From assembly GCA_029213005.1 (NCBI GenBank), contig JARGPI010000041.1, positions 1 through 49,864 on the forward strand: DNA of 49,864 nt, given 5' to 3'. Both the position numbers and the translations under genes were made by a program. Below, piece after piece: positions 28,187 through 35,790 of the stretch; the stretch's first letter is position 1; the number at the start of each line of letters is the position of its first letter. A model generated the notes under the pieces. The model saw only the letters and a list, made by a program, of their open reading frames with translations, had not been told where the DNA came from and did not search any database. The stretch comes from Verrucomicrobiales bacterium. Lineage in GTDB: Bacteria > Verrucomicrobiota > Verrucomicrobiia > Verrucomicrobiales > DEV007.

Positions 28187-28582
28187 TCAAAGACGGCGGG
28201 CATTTTCGCCTTCTTCGATCAGCTTCCAGAAGTGTTTCGAGTTGCTGAGATCGTCGTCCTCCTTGGAAAGGTTGGTTCGAAACAGGAAGTCGGCGAAGGT
28301 ATTGCGATTGAGGACCCGGTGAACAATGATCGCTTCCCCGCTGTCCGCGATTTCGAAATAGATTCGAAGGTCGTTGGCCCGGTAGCGATAGAGTTGTTTG
28401 CCCTCCTTTTTGATCGTTCCAAAAGTCGAGTCTTCGCCGTGATCATCGATATCTTCGAGATCGTCCGGACTGACCTGAAACTCGTTGAGAACCTCCAGCT
28501 GCGCGAGGGTGGGGAGCTGTGAGATTTCAGCGGCACTGATTTCGTTAAAAATAACCTGGAACACCCCATAGCTTCCCGCCAT
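28187..28582 (-). CDS. RelE-like protein, orphan toxin-type fold
   Basis: The product is 131 residues. The C-terminal two-thirds, KQLYRYRANDLRIYFEI followed by AIIVHRVLNRNTFADFLFR, matches the beta-sheet core and end of RelE/ParE-superfamily proteins. In toxins of the family this region carries the basic residues that contact ribosome-bound mRNA. The N-terminal part (LEVLNEFQVSPDDLEDID) is acidic and longer than in typical RelE. No antitoxin-sized gene lies on either side: upstream is decayed DNA and downstream the patatin gene. It may be a diverged, non-toxic or orphan family member. The ATG is at 28582. Confidence 0.6.
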   Translation of the reverse strand: MAGSYGVFQVIFNEISAAEISQLPTLAQLEVLNEFQVSPDDLEDIDDHGEDSTFGTIKKEGKQLYRYRANDLRIYFEIADSGEAIIVHRVLNRNTFADFLFRTNLSKEDDDLSNSKHFWKLIEEGENARRL

Positions 28583-28730
28583 TCGTTAACTTTCACAAAT
28601 GAAAATCGACCGCTGGCGGATTACTTTCCGCTTTCGGTGTCTTCGGAGGAAATCTTAAGTTTTGCGACGTGAGCTGCTTCCCATTTTCGATCCACGCTTT
28701 TCTCGTGAGTGGCGAGCCAGTTTAGCGACG
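28581..28730 (-). pseudogene. Degenerate duplicate of the 3' end of the hydrolase gene at 31108-32127
   Basis: These 150 bases align without gaps to 31068-31217 (offset 2487) at an estimated 75-80% identity by eye. The aligned part includes the end of the hydrolase coding sequence and about 40 bases beyond the stop. Here the frame still reads ...WEAAHVAKLKISSEDTESGK before the TAA at 28621, against ...WDAAPVAKLKVSPEDTESGK in the intact gene. The upstream coding part is missing. Confidence 0.75.
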
Positions 28731-28908
28731 CTGCCTAAAGGGTTTCCCGAAACTTTCATCGACTTGAGGGCGTGACCGGCTGAATTTTTGTGTTCTCGCA
28801 ATCGAGAATTATCGCCAACTCCAATCAAACTTTTATCCACTCTGCCGTAGGAGTTCCTGAAACGCGGTTTTGACAAAATGTATGCACGAAGGACAGATTT
28901 CCCCTCGA

Positions 28909-30219
28909 ATGAGATTTCTTTTATGTGCTTTGTTTTTCTGTTGCCCTGCCCTTCACGCACAGCAGTTGGCATTTCCGACAGCTGAAGGTTATGGCAAGTA
29001 TTCCAAGGGAGGACGCGGCGGCAAAGTTTTTGTCATTTCGACTTTGGATCCAACCGGCAAAGGTAGTTTAGGGGAGGCAATTTCCCATAAAGGTCCGCGA
29101 ACTGTCGTCTTCGGCGTGTCGGGCACTATTACGGGAAATTTTAAGATCAAAAATGATTACATCACTATTGCCGGTCAATCAGCCCCCGGGGACGGAATAT
29201 GCATCAAAGGTAGTATTTCCGTTGATGCCAATGACGTCATTATTCGATATATCCGGGTTCGCGCTGACCCGAGCGGTGAAACCGATGCGGTGGGTGGACG
29301 TTATCATAAGAATATCATTTTCGACCACCTATCTGCGAGTTGGAGTAGTGATGAAGTTATGTCTCTTTATCATTGTGAAAACGTTACCATTCAGTGGTGC
29401 ATGATCACCGAAGCCTGCGCCAAAATCATCGATGGAGAAGATACCGGTCACCGGTTTGGAGGCATCTGGGGAAACCAGTTCAGCAGCTACCATCACAATT
29501 TGATCGCGCATAACGATAGCCGGAATCCCCGCTGGGGTTCGGGGGTGGGGAAGAATGACTACAGAAACAATGTTCTGTACAACTGGGGTTATGAAAGTTG
29601 CTACGGTGGCGAAGGTATTCAGGCAGGAGACCGGAGGAATCCCCCGATCGAATTTTCCATGATCAACATGATTGGCAACTACTATAAACCGGGTCCGGCA
29701 ACGGAGGAAAAAGTTAGAAGGCGGATCGCCAATCCAGGTAGTCGCGGCGAGGGTGATAAGGGCAGTTGGTTCGTAAGTGGAAACTACGTTGAAGGTTATC
29801 CTGAAATTACTAGAGACAATTGGTTGGGAGTAGACGGGGATTCTTATACCAAACTGGACACATCTTGGGATGCGATGGAGTTGAATGAGGAGAAACCCCA
29901 AGCAGCTTTTCAATCGGTGCTCCGATCAGTCGGCTGTTATCTGCCCACACGAGATTCCGTTGATCTGCGCATTGTTCAAGAGGTCCTTAATGGAACGGCT
30001 ACCTATGGAAACAACGGTATTATTACCAGGCCGGAGGAAGTCGGTGGTTGGCCGAAACTAAAAAGATCGGTGGCTCTAAAAGATTCTGATCAAGATGGAA
30101 TGCCGGACGATTGGGAAACGCAAAACGAATTAAAATCAGATTTAGATGACAGTGCGTTGGATCGAGACGGGGATGGGTACACTAATATCGAAGAATATCT
30201 TAACAGTTTGATCAAGTAG
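28909..30219 (+). CDS. Secreted pectate lyase (PL1-like) with calcium-binding C-terminus
   Basis: The product is 436 residues. Signal peptide MRFLLCALFFCCPALHAQQ is followed by a parallel beta-helix lyase domain: FPTAEGYGKYSKGGRGGKV, then GSLGEAI, VVFGVSGTI, ITIAGQSAPGDG, VIIRYIRVR, IIFDHLSASWSSDE and NLIAHNDSRNPR. These fit the pectate-lyase superfamily, which cleaves polygalacturonate by beta-elimination using calcium. The last 50 residues carry two thrombospondin-type-3-like calcium loops, DSDQDGMPDDWE and DRDGDGYTNIEEY, common at the end of exported Verrucomicrobiota and Bacteroidota enzymes. The frame begins upstream at a TTG (28870), but the ATG at 28909 starts the signal peptide. It stands alone amid decayed sequence, which hints at a mobile or accessory gene. 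Confidence 0.88.
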   Translation: MRFLLCALFFCCPALHAQQLAFPTAEGYGKYSKGGRGGKVFVISTLDPTGKGSLGEAISHKGPRTVVFGVSGTITGNFKIKNDYITIAGQSAPGDGICIKGSISVDANDVIIRYIRVRADPSGETDAVGGRYHKNIIFDHLSASWSSDEVMSLYHCENVTIQWCMITEACAKIIDGEDTGHRFGGIWGNQFSSYHHNLIAHNDSRNPRWGSGVGKNDYRNNVLYNWGYESCYGGEGIQAGDRRNPPIEFSMINMIGNYYKPGPATEEKVRRRIANPGSRGEGDKGSWFVSGNYVEGYPEITRDNWLGVDGDSYTKLDTSWDAMELNEEKPQAAFQSVLRSVGCYLPTRDSVDLRIVQEVLNGTATYGNNGIITRPEEVGGWPKLKRSVALKDSDQDGMPDDWETQNELKSDLDDSALDRDGDGYTNIEEYLNSLIK

Positions 30220-30286
30220 CCGCTTCAACCTTCTAGACATCTCAGCCCCCAGCCAGGCGGCACATCAAACACCGTTCCGTATTCCA

Positions 30287-30520
30287 GAAGTCGAAGCAAA
30301 TGACGACGCGATGCCCATCCCGACGGTTCTGCGGCATAAAGTCAGGTATTTCTGTGATGGAGCCGTGCTCGGAACGAGTGAATTTGTAAACGAGGTGTTT
30401 AAGCGGGAGCGATCCCGATTTGGGCCGAACCGCAGGAGTGGGTCTCGCAAAATGCGAGGTACCGATTGGGGCGATTTGCGGGTGCTTCGGGATTTACTAG
30501 TGGATGTGATCGATTGCTGA
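30287..30520 (+). pseudogene. Remnant of a REP-associated tyrosine transposase (RAYT/IS200-like), C-terminal end only
   Basis: The frame reads LRHKVRYFCDGAVLGTSEF, then VNEVFKRERSRFGPNRRSGS and a final WGDLRVLRDLLVDVI. Recalled C-termini of Verrucomicrobiota RAYT proteins share this pattern (FxDGxVxGSxxFV, RFGPxRxxGxRxM, LRDL). The catalytic N-terminal Y1 domain (HuH and Tyr) is absent, so the gene is dead. The identification is from memory of the family. Confidence 0.6.
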
Positions 30521-31067
30521 GTTTTCCGTTTGAGGCCTTTGGATGGATACGGATTTAAAATAACGTCGTGTCGAGTGAAGATTTGCCGAATTGGGACATG
30601 CTCTGTGATGCGAACTCTCCGGTTCGCCAGGTTCTGGAGCTTTCGCTATCAGAGGTCAGTGGACTGCGGACAAGAGTGTCCGCATCACGTTAGAGCGGTA
30701 TTCAGAGATATCGTACTACCGGTTGTCGATCGAATTAAAACTGTATATTGTTGCCAAAATGCCGGCCCTTTTGAGGCGGGACTGATGAAACAACCGATGA
30801 GACGCGAAGTCTCACGTTCTACTATAGCGGCGGGATGATTGGAGATTGAGGTGGGTATGGTTGGGGAGAGATTTTTACCACGGATAAGAGCGAAGGGATG
30901 AGGTCTTTAGATGGAACGGATTTAAGAGGGGCCGTTCCGGCGATCTTTGGGGCTTGAGGACCGCTTTTTTTTCGGCTTCCGGGTTTGAGGGAGTACACTG
31001 GTGTTAGAGCGTCGGTCACTTTTTCTTCTTTTGACGCTGGTTGTAAAAGATAGGTAGGCAGAGGTGT
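30521..31067. other. Gene-free decayed region with three hairpins
   Basis: No convincing coding frame is present. Perfect stems occur at 30610-30627 (GCGAAC/GTTCGC), 30665-30684 and 30798-30814 (TGAGAC/GTCTCA with loop GCGAA). The remainder is low-information sequence such as the stretch near 30880-30930. Together with the adjacent RAYT remnant, this looks like an old insertion region. Confidence 0.5.
30665..30684. repeat. REP-like hairpin
   Basis: TGCGGACA and TGTCCGCA form a perfect 8-bp stem around AGAG. It lies 145 bases beyond the RAYT remnant; RAYT enzymes act on such short palindromes. I see no second copy in this window. Confidence 0.5.
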
Positions 31068-31107
31068 ATTCGTTAACGTTCACAACCGAAAACCTACCGC
31101 TGGTGGA

Positions 31108-32127
31108 TTACTTTCCGCTTTCGGTGTCTTCGGGGGACACTTTCAGTTTTGCGACGGGTGCGGCGTCCCATTTTGGAGCGGCGCCTTTTGCCTGAACGGC
31201 GAGCCAGTTTAGCGCGGGTTCCTGGAGAATTTCGTGGCCGCCTTCGAAAATGGAGAGGCGGATGTTTCCGGATTTTTTCTGGAACCACACTTTACGATTC
31301 CCAAAATCGGGGAGGTCGGCTTCGGGGAATGCCTGAGTTTCGTAAAATTTCTCGATCGCGGCATCGGGAAATTGCTGGTCAGCGGGAACTGCAGCATTCC
31401 AGGCTTCCAGCGATTGTTTGAACGGAACGCTGCCGATTCGACCATCTTTGATGCCGTGCCAGATATCGAGCGGGGGAAGTTTGTCGCGATTTTTCTCCAG
31501 CCAGTAAACCGGAGAGCGGCGCATCGCGTCCTCCGTGAAATTGGCGGGGTTTCCCCCGAGAGCTTTCTCAATATGTTCCGCGTAACGACTGAAACGGGTG
31601 TCGACACACTGCTGATGCCATTTGGCGACATCGGAAATGCCGCACCAGGCTGAGACCCCGGCCCAGATTTCGGGAGCGCGGGCTGCCATCAACAGGGAGG
31701 CGTGGCCTCCTCCGGAAACTCCGATGCAGTAGATCCGTTTTTCGTCCACCATTGCGGTCTCCTTCGCAAAATCAACGGCGCTGATGATATCTCCCACCGC
31801 CAGGTCGGAGCCAAGGGCATCGGGATACCAGTTTTTGCCCCGGAAATTGGGGTGGATAAAGGTCCAGCCCATTTGCTGACACCAGTCTGCCATCGGGATT
31901 TGAGATCCGGTCTGCCGAAAGTCGCCGCTCCAGGTATGAAGAGCGACCAGCAGGGGCGCGGGTTCGCTCTGATTTTCCGGCTTCCAGAAAAGCGCGGGCT
32001 GCTCGCTGTTATCGGCGGCAGAAAGGTATTTCACTTCCTTCACGCCTTCCGGATAGTCTTTGCTCATCGCGATGCTGGACAGAAATACGAGGCTGAAAAC
32101 CCAGAGGAGATTACTTTTCATTTTCAA
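31108..32127 (-). CDS. Secreted alpha/beta hydrolase (dienelactone hydrolase / prolyl oligopeptidase-like)
   Basis: The product is 339 residues. A signal peptide (LLWVFSLVFLSSIAMS) precedes an alpha/beta-hydrolase domain. The nucleophile is Ser138 in IGVSGGGHAS, the acid is probably Asp228 in WHGIKDGRIG, and the His is His298 in FEGGHE. The oxyanion region is ALHTWSGDF. The sequence resembles peptidase-S9/acetyl-xylan-esterase-type proteins of PVC bacteria; an ester or peptide substrate in the periplasm is possible. The gene overlaps the end of the pseudokinase gene by 17 bases, so they are probably co-transcribed. The ATG at 32121 (MKSNLL) is an alternative start. Its 3' end is duplicated at 28581-28730. 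Confidence 0.82.
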   Translation of the reverse strand: MKMKSNLLWVFSLVFLSSIAMSKDYPEGVKEVKYLSAADNSEQPALFWKPENQSEPAPLLVALHTWSGDFRQTGSQIPMADWCQQMGWTFIHPNFRGKNWYPDALGSDLAVGDIISAVDFAKETAMVDEKRIYCIGVSGGGHASLLMAARAPEIWAGVSAWCGISDVAKWHQQCVDTRFSRYAEHIEKALGGNPANFTEDAMRRSPVYWLEKNRDKLPPLDIWHGIKDGRIGSVPFKQSLEAWNAAVPADQQFPDAAIEKFYETQAFPEADLPDFGNRKVWFQKKSGNIRLSIFEGGHEILQEPALNWLAVQAKGAAPKWDAAPVAKLKVSPEDTESGK

Positions 32128-33823
32128 GGCGGCGACTGGTCAGTAGAGAATCCTGCGGATTTGGGAGGATGGTATCACCCTTGGTCATTTGAGAACTGCG
32201 GTCACGCGCTTCGTCGAAGAAATCGAGGAATTTGACCCGCTGCTCCGGATCGGTGTGGTCGAGGTGTTCCAGGGCGGAGATAAAGAGGGCGTCAAGTCGG
32301 GGGTTCCAGCTCAGCGGTTCCTGATCGGCGATTTGAACTCCGTTACTCAGAGCCCACTCAAAGCGTTCCTGCTCCAACATCCAGACGAGTAGCGCCGGGA
32401 AATCTTTTCGCTTCATCCGGCGGGCAATATATCGCCAGGTTGAAATGCAGGATTCCACGAAGGTCTCGGCCGGTTTTTCGACCCGAATTTTAATGGTCCA
32501 GGCCGGCCATTCGGCAAAGGGGACGACGGTCATGAGATCGCGGGCGTCGATCGGGTGCTCGGTTTCCTCGAAACAGATTTGGATCTGCCATGGATTAAGC
32601 GCACCCAGTTCGAACTTCGCGCTTTCGAAGTGAATCAGGGTTTCGTGAAGGCGGCGCATGATTTCGAGCGCATCGCGTCCGCGAAGCAGTGAGCGACTGG
32701 CCTGGAGACAGGTCAGCGGGAATCCTTCGTAACAGGTGGTTGTCAGATAGGTGAAGTGAGACTCACAGGAAAGGGAGCGGATCCGGAATCCGGCGGGGTG
32801 ACTCTTCAAGTAGGAGTCGAACATCTTGCGATGCACGGGTTCGATGATGTTATCAACGAAAAGCCGCTCCGGTGGGATCAGGTAGATCGAGACCGGTTCT
32901 CTCGGGTTGTTATCATCGGCCGGTTTGGCGACGTGAAGACTGAAAGGGGAAAACTCCGTCGATTTGTGATTCGGGTTCGGCTCGAAACGATCGTTGAGCA
33001 TTTCGTTGAGCTGATTTTCCCGTGCCATCATCTGAAACATGAGCCCGGCGGGCACTTGAGCGATGGAGGAGATGGTCCTCATGTCAGCCGGGAATCTCAC
33101 TGCAATGTCGGTCGACAGTCTCATGCTCCGGAGCACTGCGAGTTTGATCTTCGGCAAATCGTCGAGGAAAATGAGTTGGTTTGACGCCTCGTGGAGCAGG
33201 TCTTCGTAGGCCTGTTCGTTGGTGATGTCGCCCGGTTTGGCGAAGGTCCGGTGGAGCTCAATAATCGCGCGAATCCATTTCTCGAGAAGGGCAAAGTCTC
33301 CGATTGGAGTCTCGTCGCGCCCCAGTCCGTAGTGACCCAGCCGAACGCTGAGAAGGCGGCCCCGGTCAAGACAGACCCAGAAGTCGGAGAGTTCGATCGA
33401 GGCGAGAAGGCGTGGCGTCCGTTTCAGGAAATTAAGCGCGTCGCAGATTTGGAGGATGATTCCCGCGACCACTTCTCCGGGGAGATCTTCGTCCCGGCGC
33501 AGGTAATTAAAAAGCGGTTCCCCTTCAATAAATTCGGAGACCACAAAGACTTCATTTTCCGGGGTGCGACCGTAATCGATGAGGAAGGGGAGGTTGGGGT
33601 GCACGACCTGGCTTGCCAGCTTGATGCGCTGCTCGATCCCCGGGATCTTGGTGCTCGAAAGCGTGTTGGGGAACATGTCGATAGTCACAAACCGCGACAA
33701 TTGATTATCGAATGCCAGGTAGGCAATTCCCTCCGAGGTTTCATCCCCGGGACGTACCACTATTTCTCTTTCACCAGTCGCCTGGAGACAAAATAGGGCG
33801 TGAATTTCTTTGGATTCCAACAT
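32111..33823 (-). CDS. Protein-kinase-like protein lacking catalytic motifs (pseudokinase)
   Basis: The product is about 570 residues. The first 260 follow a Ser/Thr kinase fold: YLAFDNQLSRFVTIDMFP replaces the beta-3 lysine strand, VVHPNLPFLIDYG follows, then the hinge VVSEFIEGEPLFNYL and the helix ILQICDALNFLKR. Where HRDLKPSN should be, the sequence reads ASIELSDFWV, and the DFG position reads RLGHYGLG. The catalytic Asp, the beta-3 Lys and the glycine loop are therefore absent, and it should not phosphorylate. The C-terminal 300 residues form no domain I recognise. Pseudokinases usually act as scaffolds or sensors. The frame opens with a GTG at 33853; the ATG at 33823 (MLESKEIHA) is preferred. 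It is followed directly by the hydrolase gene. Confidence 0.7.
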   Translation of the reverse strand: MLESKEIHALFCLQATGEREIVVRPGDETSEGIAYLAFDNQLSRFVTIDMFPNTLSSTKIPGIEQRIKLASQVVHPNLPFLIDYGRTPENEVFVVSEFIEGEPLFNYLRRDEDLPGEVVAGIILQICDALNFLKRTPRLLASIELSDFWVCLDRGRLLSVRLGHYGLGRDETPIGDFALLEKWIRAIIELHRTFAKPGDITNEQAYEDLLHEASNQLIFLDDLPKIKLAVLRSMRLSTDIAVRFPADMRTISSIAQVPAGLMFQMMARENQLNEMLNDRFEPNPNHKSTEFSPFSLHVAKPADDNNPREPVSIYLIPPERLFVDNIIEPVHRKMFDSYLKSHPAGFRIRSLSCESHFTYLTTTCYEGFPLTCLQASRSLLRGRDALEIMRRLHETLIHFESAKFELGALNPWQIQICFEETEHPIDARDLMTVVPFAEWPAWTIKIRVEKPAETFVESCISTWRYIARRMKRKDFPALLVWMLEQERFEWALSNGVQIADQEPLSWNPRLDALFISALEHLDHTDPEQRVKFLDFFDEARDRSSQMTKGDTILPNPQDSLLTSRRLENEK

Positions 33824-34017
33824 GCGCAGTTCGGACCGGAGGATTAATCTCACGTTCGGGCGAAAATACCGCCTTTTCTGACAGTTTGCTACTGCAAATC
33901 ATTCACCGGAAAAAGGATACAAAATAGCTACGTGCGATGGGAGCTTTTCATAAACTTTTCAGGAAAATCCCTGATCACGGATTGCGACATTTTTCGAGGA
34001 GACTTTACTCTCCGCGC

Positions 34018-35022
34018 ATGAAGCGACGTCATTTTATCAGTTCCGCAACTGCTGCCCTCGCCGGTGGTGGATCGTATTTTGCCTCAAGTATTTCCAGCCT
34101 CGCGAAGGCTTCGGATTATCAGATTTCTCTGGCTCAGTGGTCTCAGCACCGGGCCCTGAAGGGTGGCACTCTCGATAACCTCGATTGGCCGAGCTATGTG
34201 AAAAAGCATTTCGATATCAATGCGCTGGAGTGGGTGAATCAGTTTTTTGCAGAGAAACAACCCAATCTCGGTAAACAGCCCAATGGTGGAGACTATCTCG
34301 CTCAGATGAAGAAGCGCTGCGACGATAACGGGGTGAAGACGCTTCTCATCATGTGCGACGGTGTGGGCAACCTCGGCGACCCGGATGACAAGAGGCGGAA
34401 TTTCGCGGTGGAAGGTCACTATGCGTGGCTCGAGGCCTCCAAATTTCTCGGTGGTCACAGTATCCGGGTGAATGCGGCGTCGAATCCCAAGCTCCCGTGG
34501 GACGAGCAGGTCAAATTGTGCGCCGATGGGCTTCGCCGTCTTTCGGAAAAAGCAGCGACGATGGGTCTCAACGTCATTGTGGAAAATCACGGCGGTTTCT
34601 CATCAAACGGCGCCTGGCTCAGTGAAGTGATGAAGACAGTCGATCTGCCGAACTGCGGAACCCTGCCGGATTTCGGAAATTTCTACGTCGCGAAAAACCG
34701 CGGCAATGAAGAGCAGTTCGCCGCCGCCAGGGCCCTTTATGATAGCGATGAATACACCGTGACCGAAAAGGGGATCGAATACGATCGCTACCTCGGTGTG
34801 AAGCAGCTCATGCCCTTCGCCAAGGGCGTCAGCGCAAAAAGCCACGATTTCAACGAAGCCGGGGACGAGGTTAATACCGATTTCAAGAAGATGATGGAGA
34901 TCGTGAAAGCCTCTGGATACACCGGCTACGTCGGCATCGAATACGAAGGAAAGGAGCTCCCGGAAGACGAGGGGATCCTCGCGACCAAGAAGCTGCTGGA
35001 GAGAGTTTTTGCTGAAATTTAG
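34018..35022 (+). CDS. TIM-barrel sugar phosphate isomerase/epimerase-like protein, exported by signal
   Basis: The product is 334 residues. The N-terminus MKRRHFISSATAALAGGG is a twin-arginine-type signal (RRHFI followed by a hydrophobic stretch). The body is an AP-endonuclease-2/xylose-isomerase-like TIM barrel: ISLAQWSQHRA, DINALEWVNQF, TLLIMCDGVGNLGD, GLNVIVENHGGFSSNG with a metal-binding Glu and His, TLPDFGNFYV with Asp, and YVGIEYEGKEL with the last Glu. Enzymes of this group isomerise or epimerise sugars with a divalent metal; the substrate here cannot be read from sequence. Such exported versions are frequent in PVC bacteria. The frame extends upstream to 33937, but the ATG at 34018 starts the signal. 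Confidence 0.85.
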   Translation: MKRRHFISSATAALAGGGSYFASSISSLAKASDYQISLAQWSQHRALKGGTLDNLDWPSYVKKHFDINALEWVNQFFAEKQPNLGKQPNGGDYLAQMKKRCDDNGVKTLLIMCDGVGNLGDPDDKRRNFAVEGHYAWLEASKFLGGHSIRVNAASNPKLPWDEQVKLCADGLRRLSEKAATMGLNVIVENHGGFSSNGAWLSEVMKTVDLPNCGTLPDFGNFYVAKNRGNEEQFAAARALYDSDEYTVTEKGIEYDRYLGVKQLMPFAKGVSAKSHDFNEAGDEVNTDFKKMMEIVKASGYTGYVGIEYEGKELPEDEGILATKKLLERVFAEI

Positions 35023-35031
35023 TGGTTCGCG

Positions 35032-35271
35032 CTAGTTTCCCATGATTTTCAGGGCGAGGTAGGGGACCAGGTTGAACACGATTACGAGAATCTTGTAGTT
35101 CGCCAGGTATTGAAAATACGCCTTCGAGAGATCGGCTTCACTGATCGCGAAGAGTTTTCCGTGAATGTTTTTGATCGCGCCTCGCATCGCTATCATGGCG
35201 ATTGTCGAGGTGATCAAAATGCCCATATTAATGATGAGGCACCATCCGAGAAGGGTTGTTATGGTTTCCAT
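35032..35271 (-). CDS. Small membrane protein, DUF6868 family
   Basis: The product is 79 residues with two membrane segments: LLGWCLIINMGILITSTIAM and ILVIVFNLVPYLALKIMG. Between them is the amphipathic stretch HGKLFAISEADLSKAYFQYL. This pattern (GWCxxIN near the start, the central LF.IS motif, YKILVxVFNLVPYLAL at the end) is that of the DUF6868 proteins of marine bacteria. The function is unknown. It converges with the isomerase gene, 9 bases apart, and lies upstream of and divergent from rpmH. Confidence 0.75.
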   Translation of the reverse strand: METITTLLGWCLIINMGILITSTIAMIAMRGAIKNIHGKLFAISEADLSKAYFQYLANYKILVIVFNLVPYLALKIMGN

Positions 35272-35326
35272 TTCGGTTAGACGGATTAAAAGAGAGGAAA
35301 ACCCAAATTTTAGGGGATTTCACTGT

Positions 35327-35354
35327 TTGACTTTCTGATCTTCGCCGTTAGATT
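35327..35354 (+). promoter_or_regulatory. Candidate sigma-70-type promoter of rpmH
   Basis: TTGACT at 35327-35332 and TAGATT at 35349-35354 are 16 bases apart. Both resemble the -35 and -10 consensus boxes and lie 65 bases before the rpmH ATG. Only sequence similarity supports this. Confidence 0.4.
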
Positions 35355-35418
35355 CACCGCCCTCAAGCCCGAGATGGGCTCAGGTTAGGATTACAATTTT
35401 TCGCAAAAAGACGAAACG

Positions 35419-35601
35419 ATGAAACGGACTTATCAACCTTCCAAACGTTCCCGCAAACGTCAGCACGGATTTCGTGCCCGGATGAAAACTAAAGCGGGGC
35501 GCGATTTGATCAAGCGTCGGCGTCAAAAGGGTCGCAAGCGCCTCATTCCAAAGGGTGCCGAACTCCAGTACAAGCGTCATACCGTCCAGCACGGTAAGTA
35601 A
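35419..35601 (+). CDS. rpmH: 50S ribosomal protein L34
   Basis: The product is 60 residues, very basic. MKRTYQPSKRSRKRQHGFRA is the nearly invariant start of L34, and TKAGRDLIKRRRQKGRKRL completes the family core of about 45 residues. A further 15 residues (IPKGAELQYKRHTVQHGK region) extend the C-terminus beyond most homologues. L34 sits in the large subunit near the exit-tunnel region. As in most bacteria, the gene heads the rpmH-rnpA-yidD-yidC cluster. dnaA is not upstream. Confidence 0.97.
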   Translation: MKRTYQPSKRSRKRQHGFRARMKTKAGRDLIKRRRQKGRKRLIPKGAELQYKRHTVQHGK

Positions 35602-35614
35602 GCTTCAGCCGAGC

Positions 35615-35673
35615 TGTACAGGGTACAGTCGGCGAGTGTACAGGGTACAATCTAATATAGTACCCGGTGCAAT
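35615..35673 (+). repeat. 22-nt phased tandem repeat, site 2 (three units)
   Basis: Units at 35615-35629 (TGTACAGGGTACAGT), 35637-35651 (TGTACAGGGTACAAT) and 35659-35673 (AGTACCCGGTGCAAT) are separated by exactly 7 bases each (CGGCGAG, CTAATAT). The period is 22 nt, about two helical turns. The array fills the rpmH-rnpA gap ahead of a possible terminator. Confidence 0.85.
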
Positions 35674-35682
35674 CAATGAAAT

Positions 35683-35716
35683 GGAACGGGCCTTAGCGTC
35701 CGTTTCTTTTGTTTTG
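35683..35716 (+). terminator. Weak candidate terminator or attenuator between rpmH and rnpA
   Basis: GGAACGG and CCGTTTC can pair with one bulge across about ten bases and are followed by TTTTGTTTT. This position is usual for partial termination after rpmH. The stem is imperfect. Confidence 0.35.
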
Positions 35717-35790
35717 GGGTTTTGAGTTACAATCTGTAAGGTGATTTGTAGGAGCGTTATTCTCCTCTATCGCCGAATGACTTCGCCAAT

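Noticed and set aside
28833..28841. TTATCCACT, one mismatch from a DnaA box
   Set aside because: A single isolated site; no cluster, no dnaA gene, and no AT-rich unwinding region beside rpmH, so no origin is called.
28655..28972. Minus-strand frame of 105 codons overlapping the pectate lyase start
   Set aside because: It runs through the degenerate hydrolase copy in a wrong frame and across the pectate lyase signal peptide; no protein-like features.
35380..35592. Frame antisense to rpmH
   Set aside because: It is the mirror of a highly biased, basic coding sequence; no independent support.
35615..35673. CRISPR-like array
   Set aside because: Units are 15 bp with 7-bp spacers, far too short for CRISPR, and no cas genes are present.
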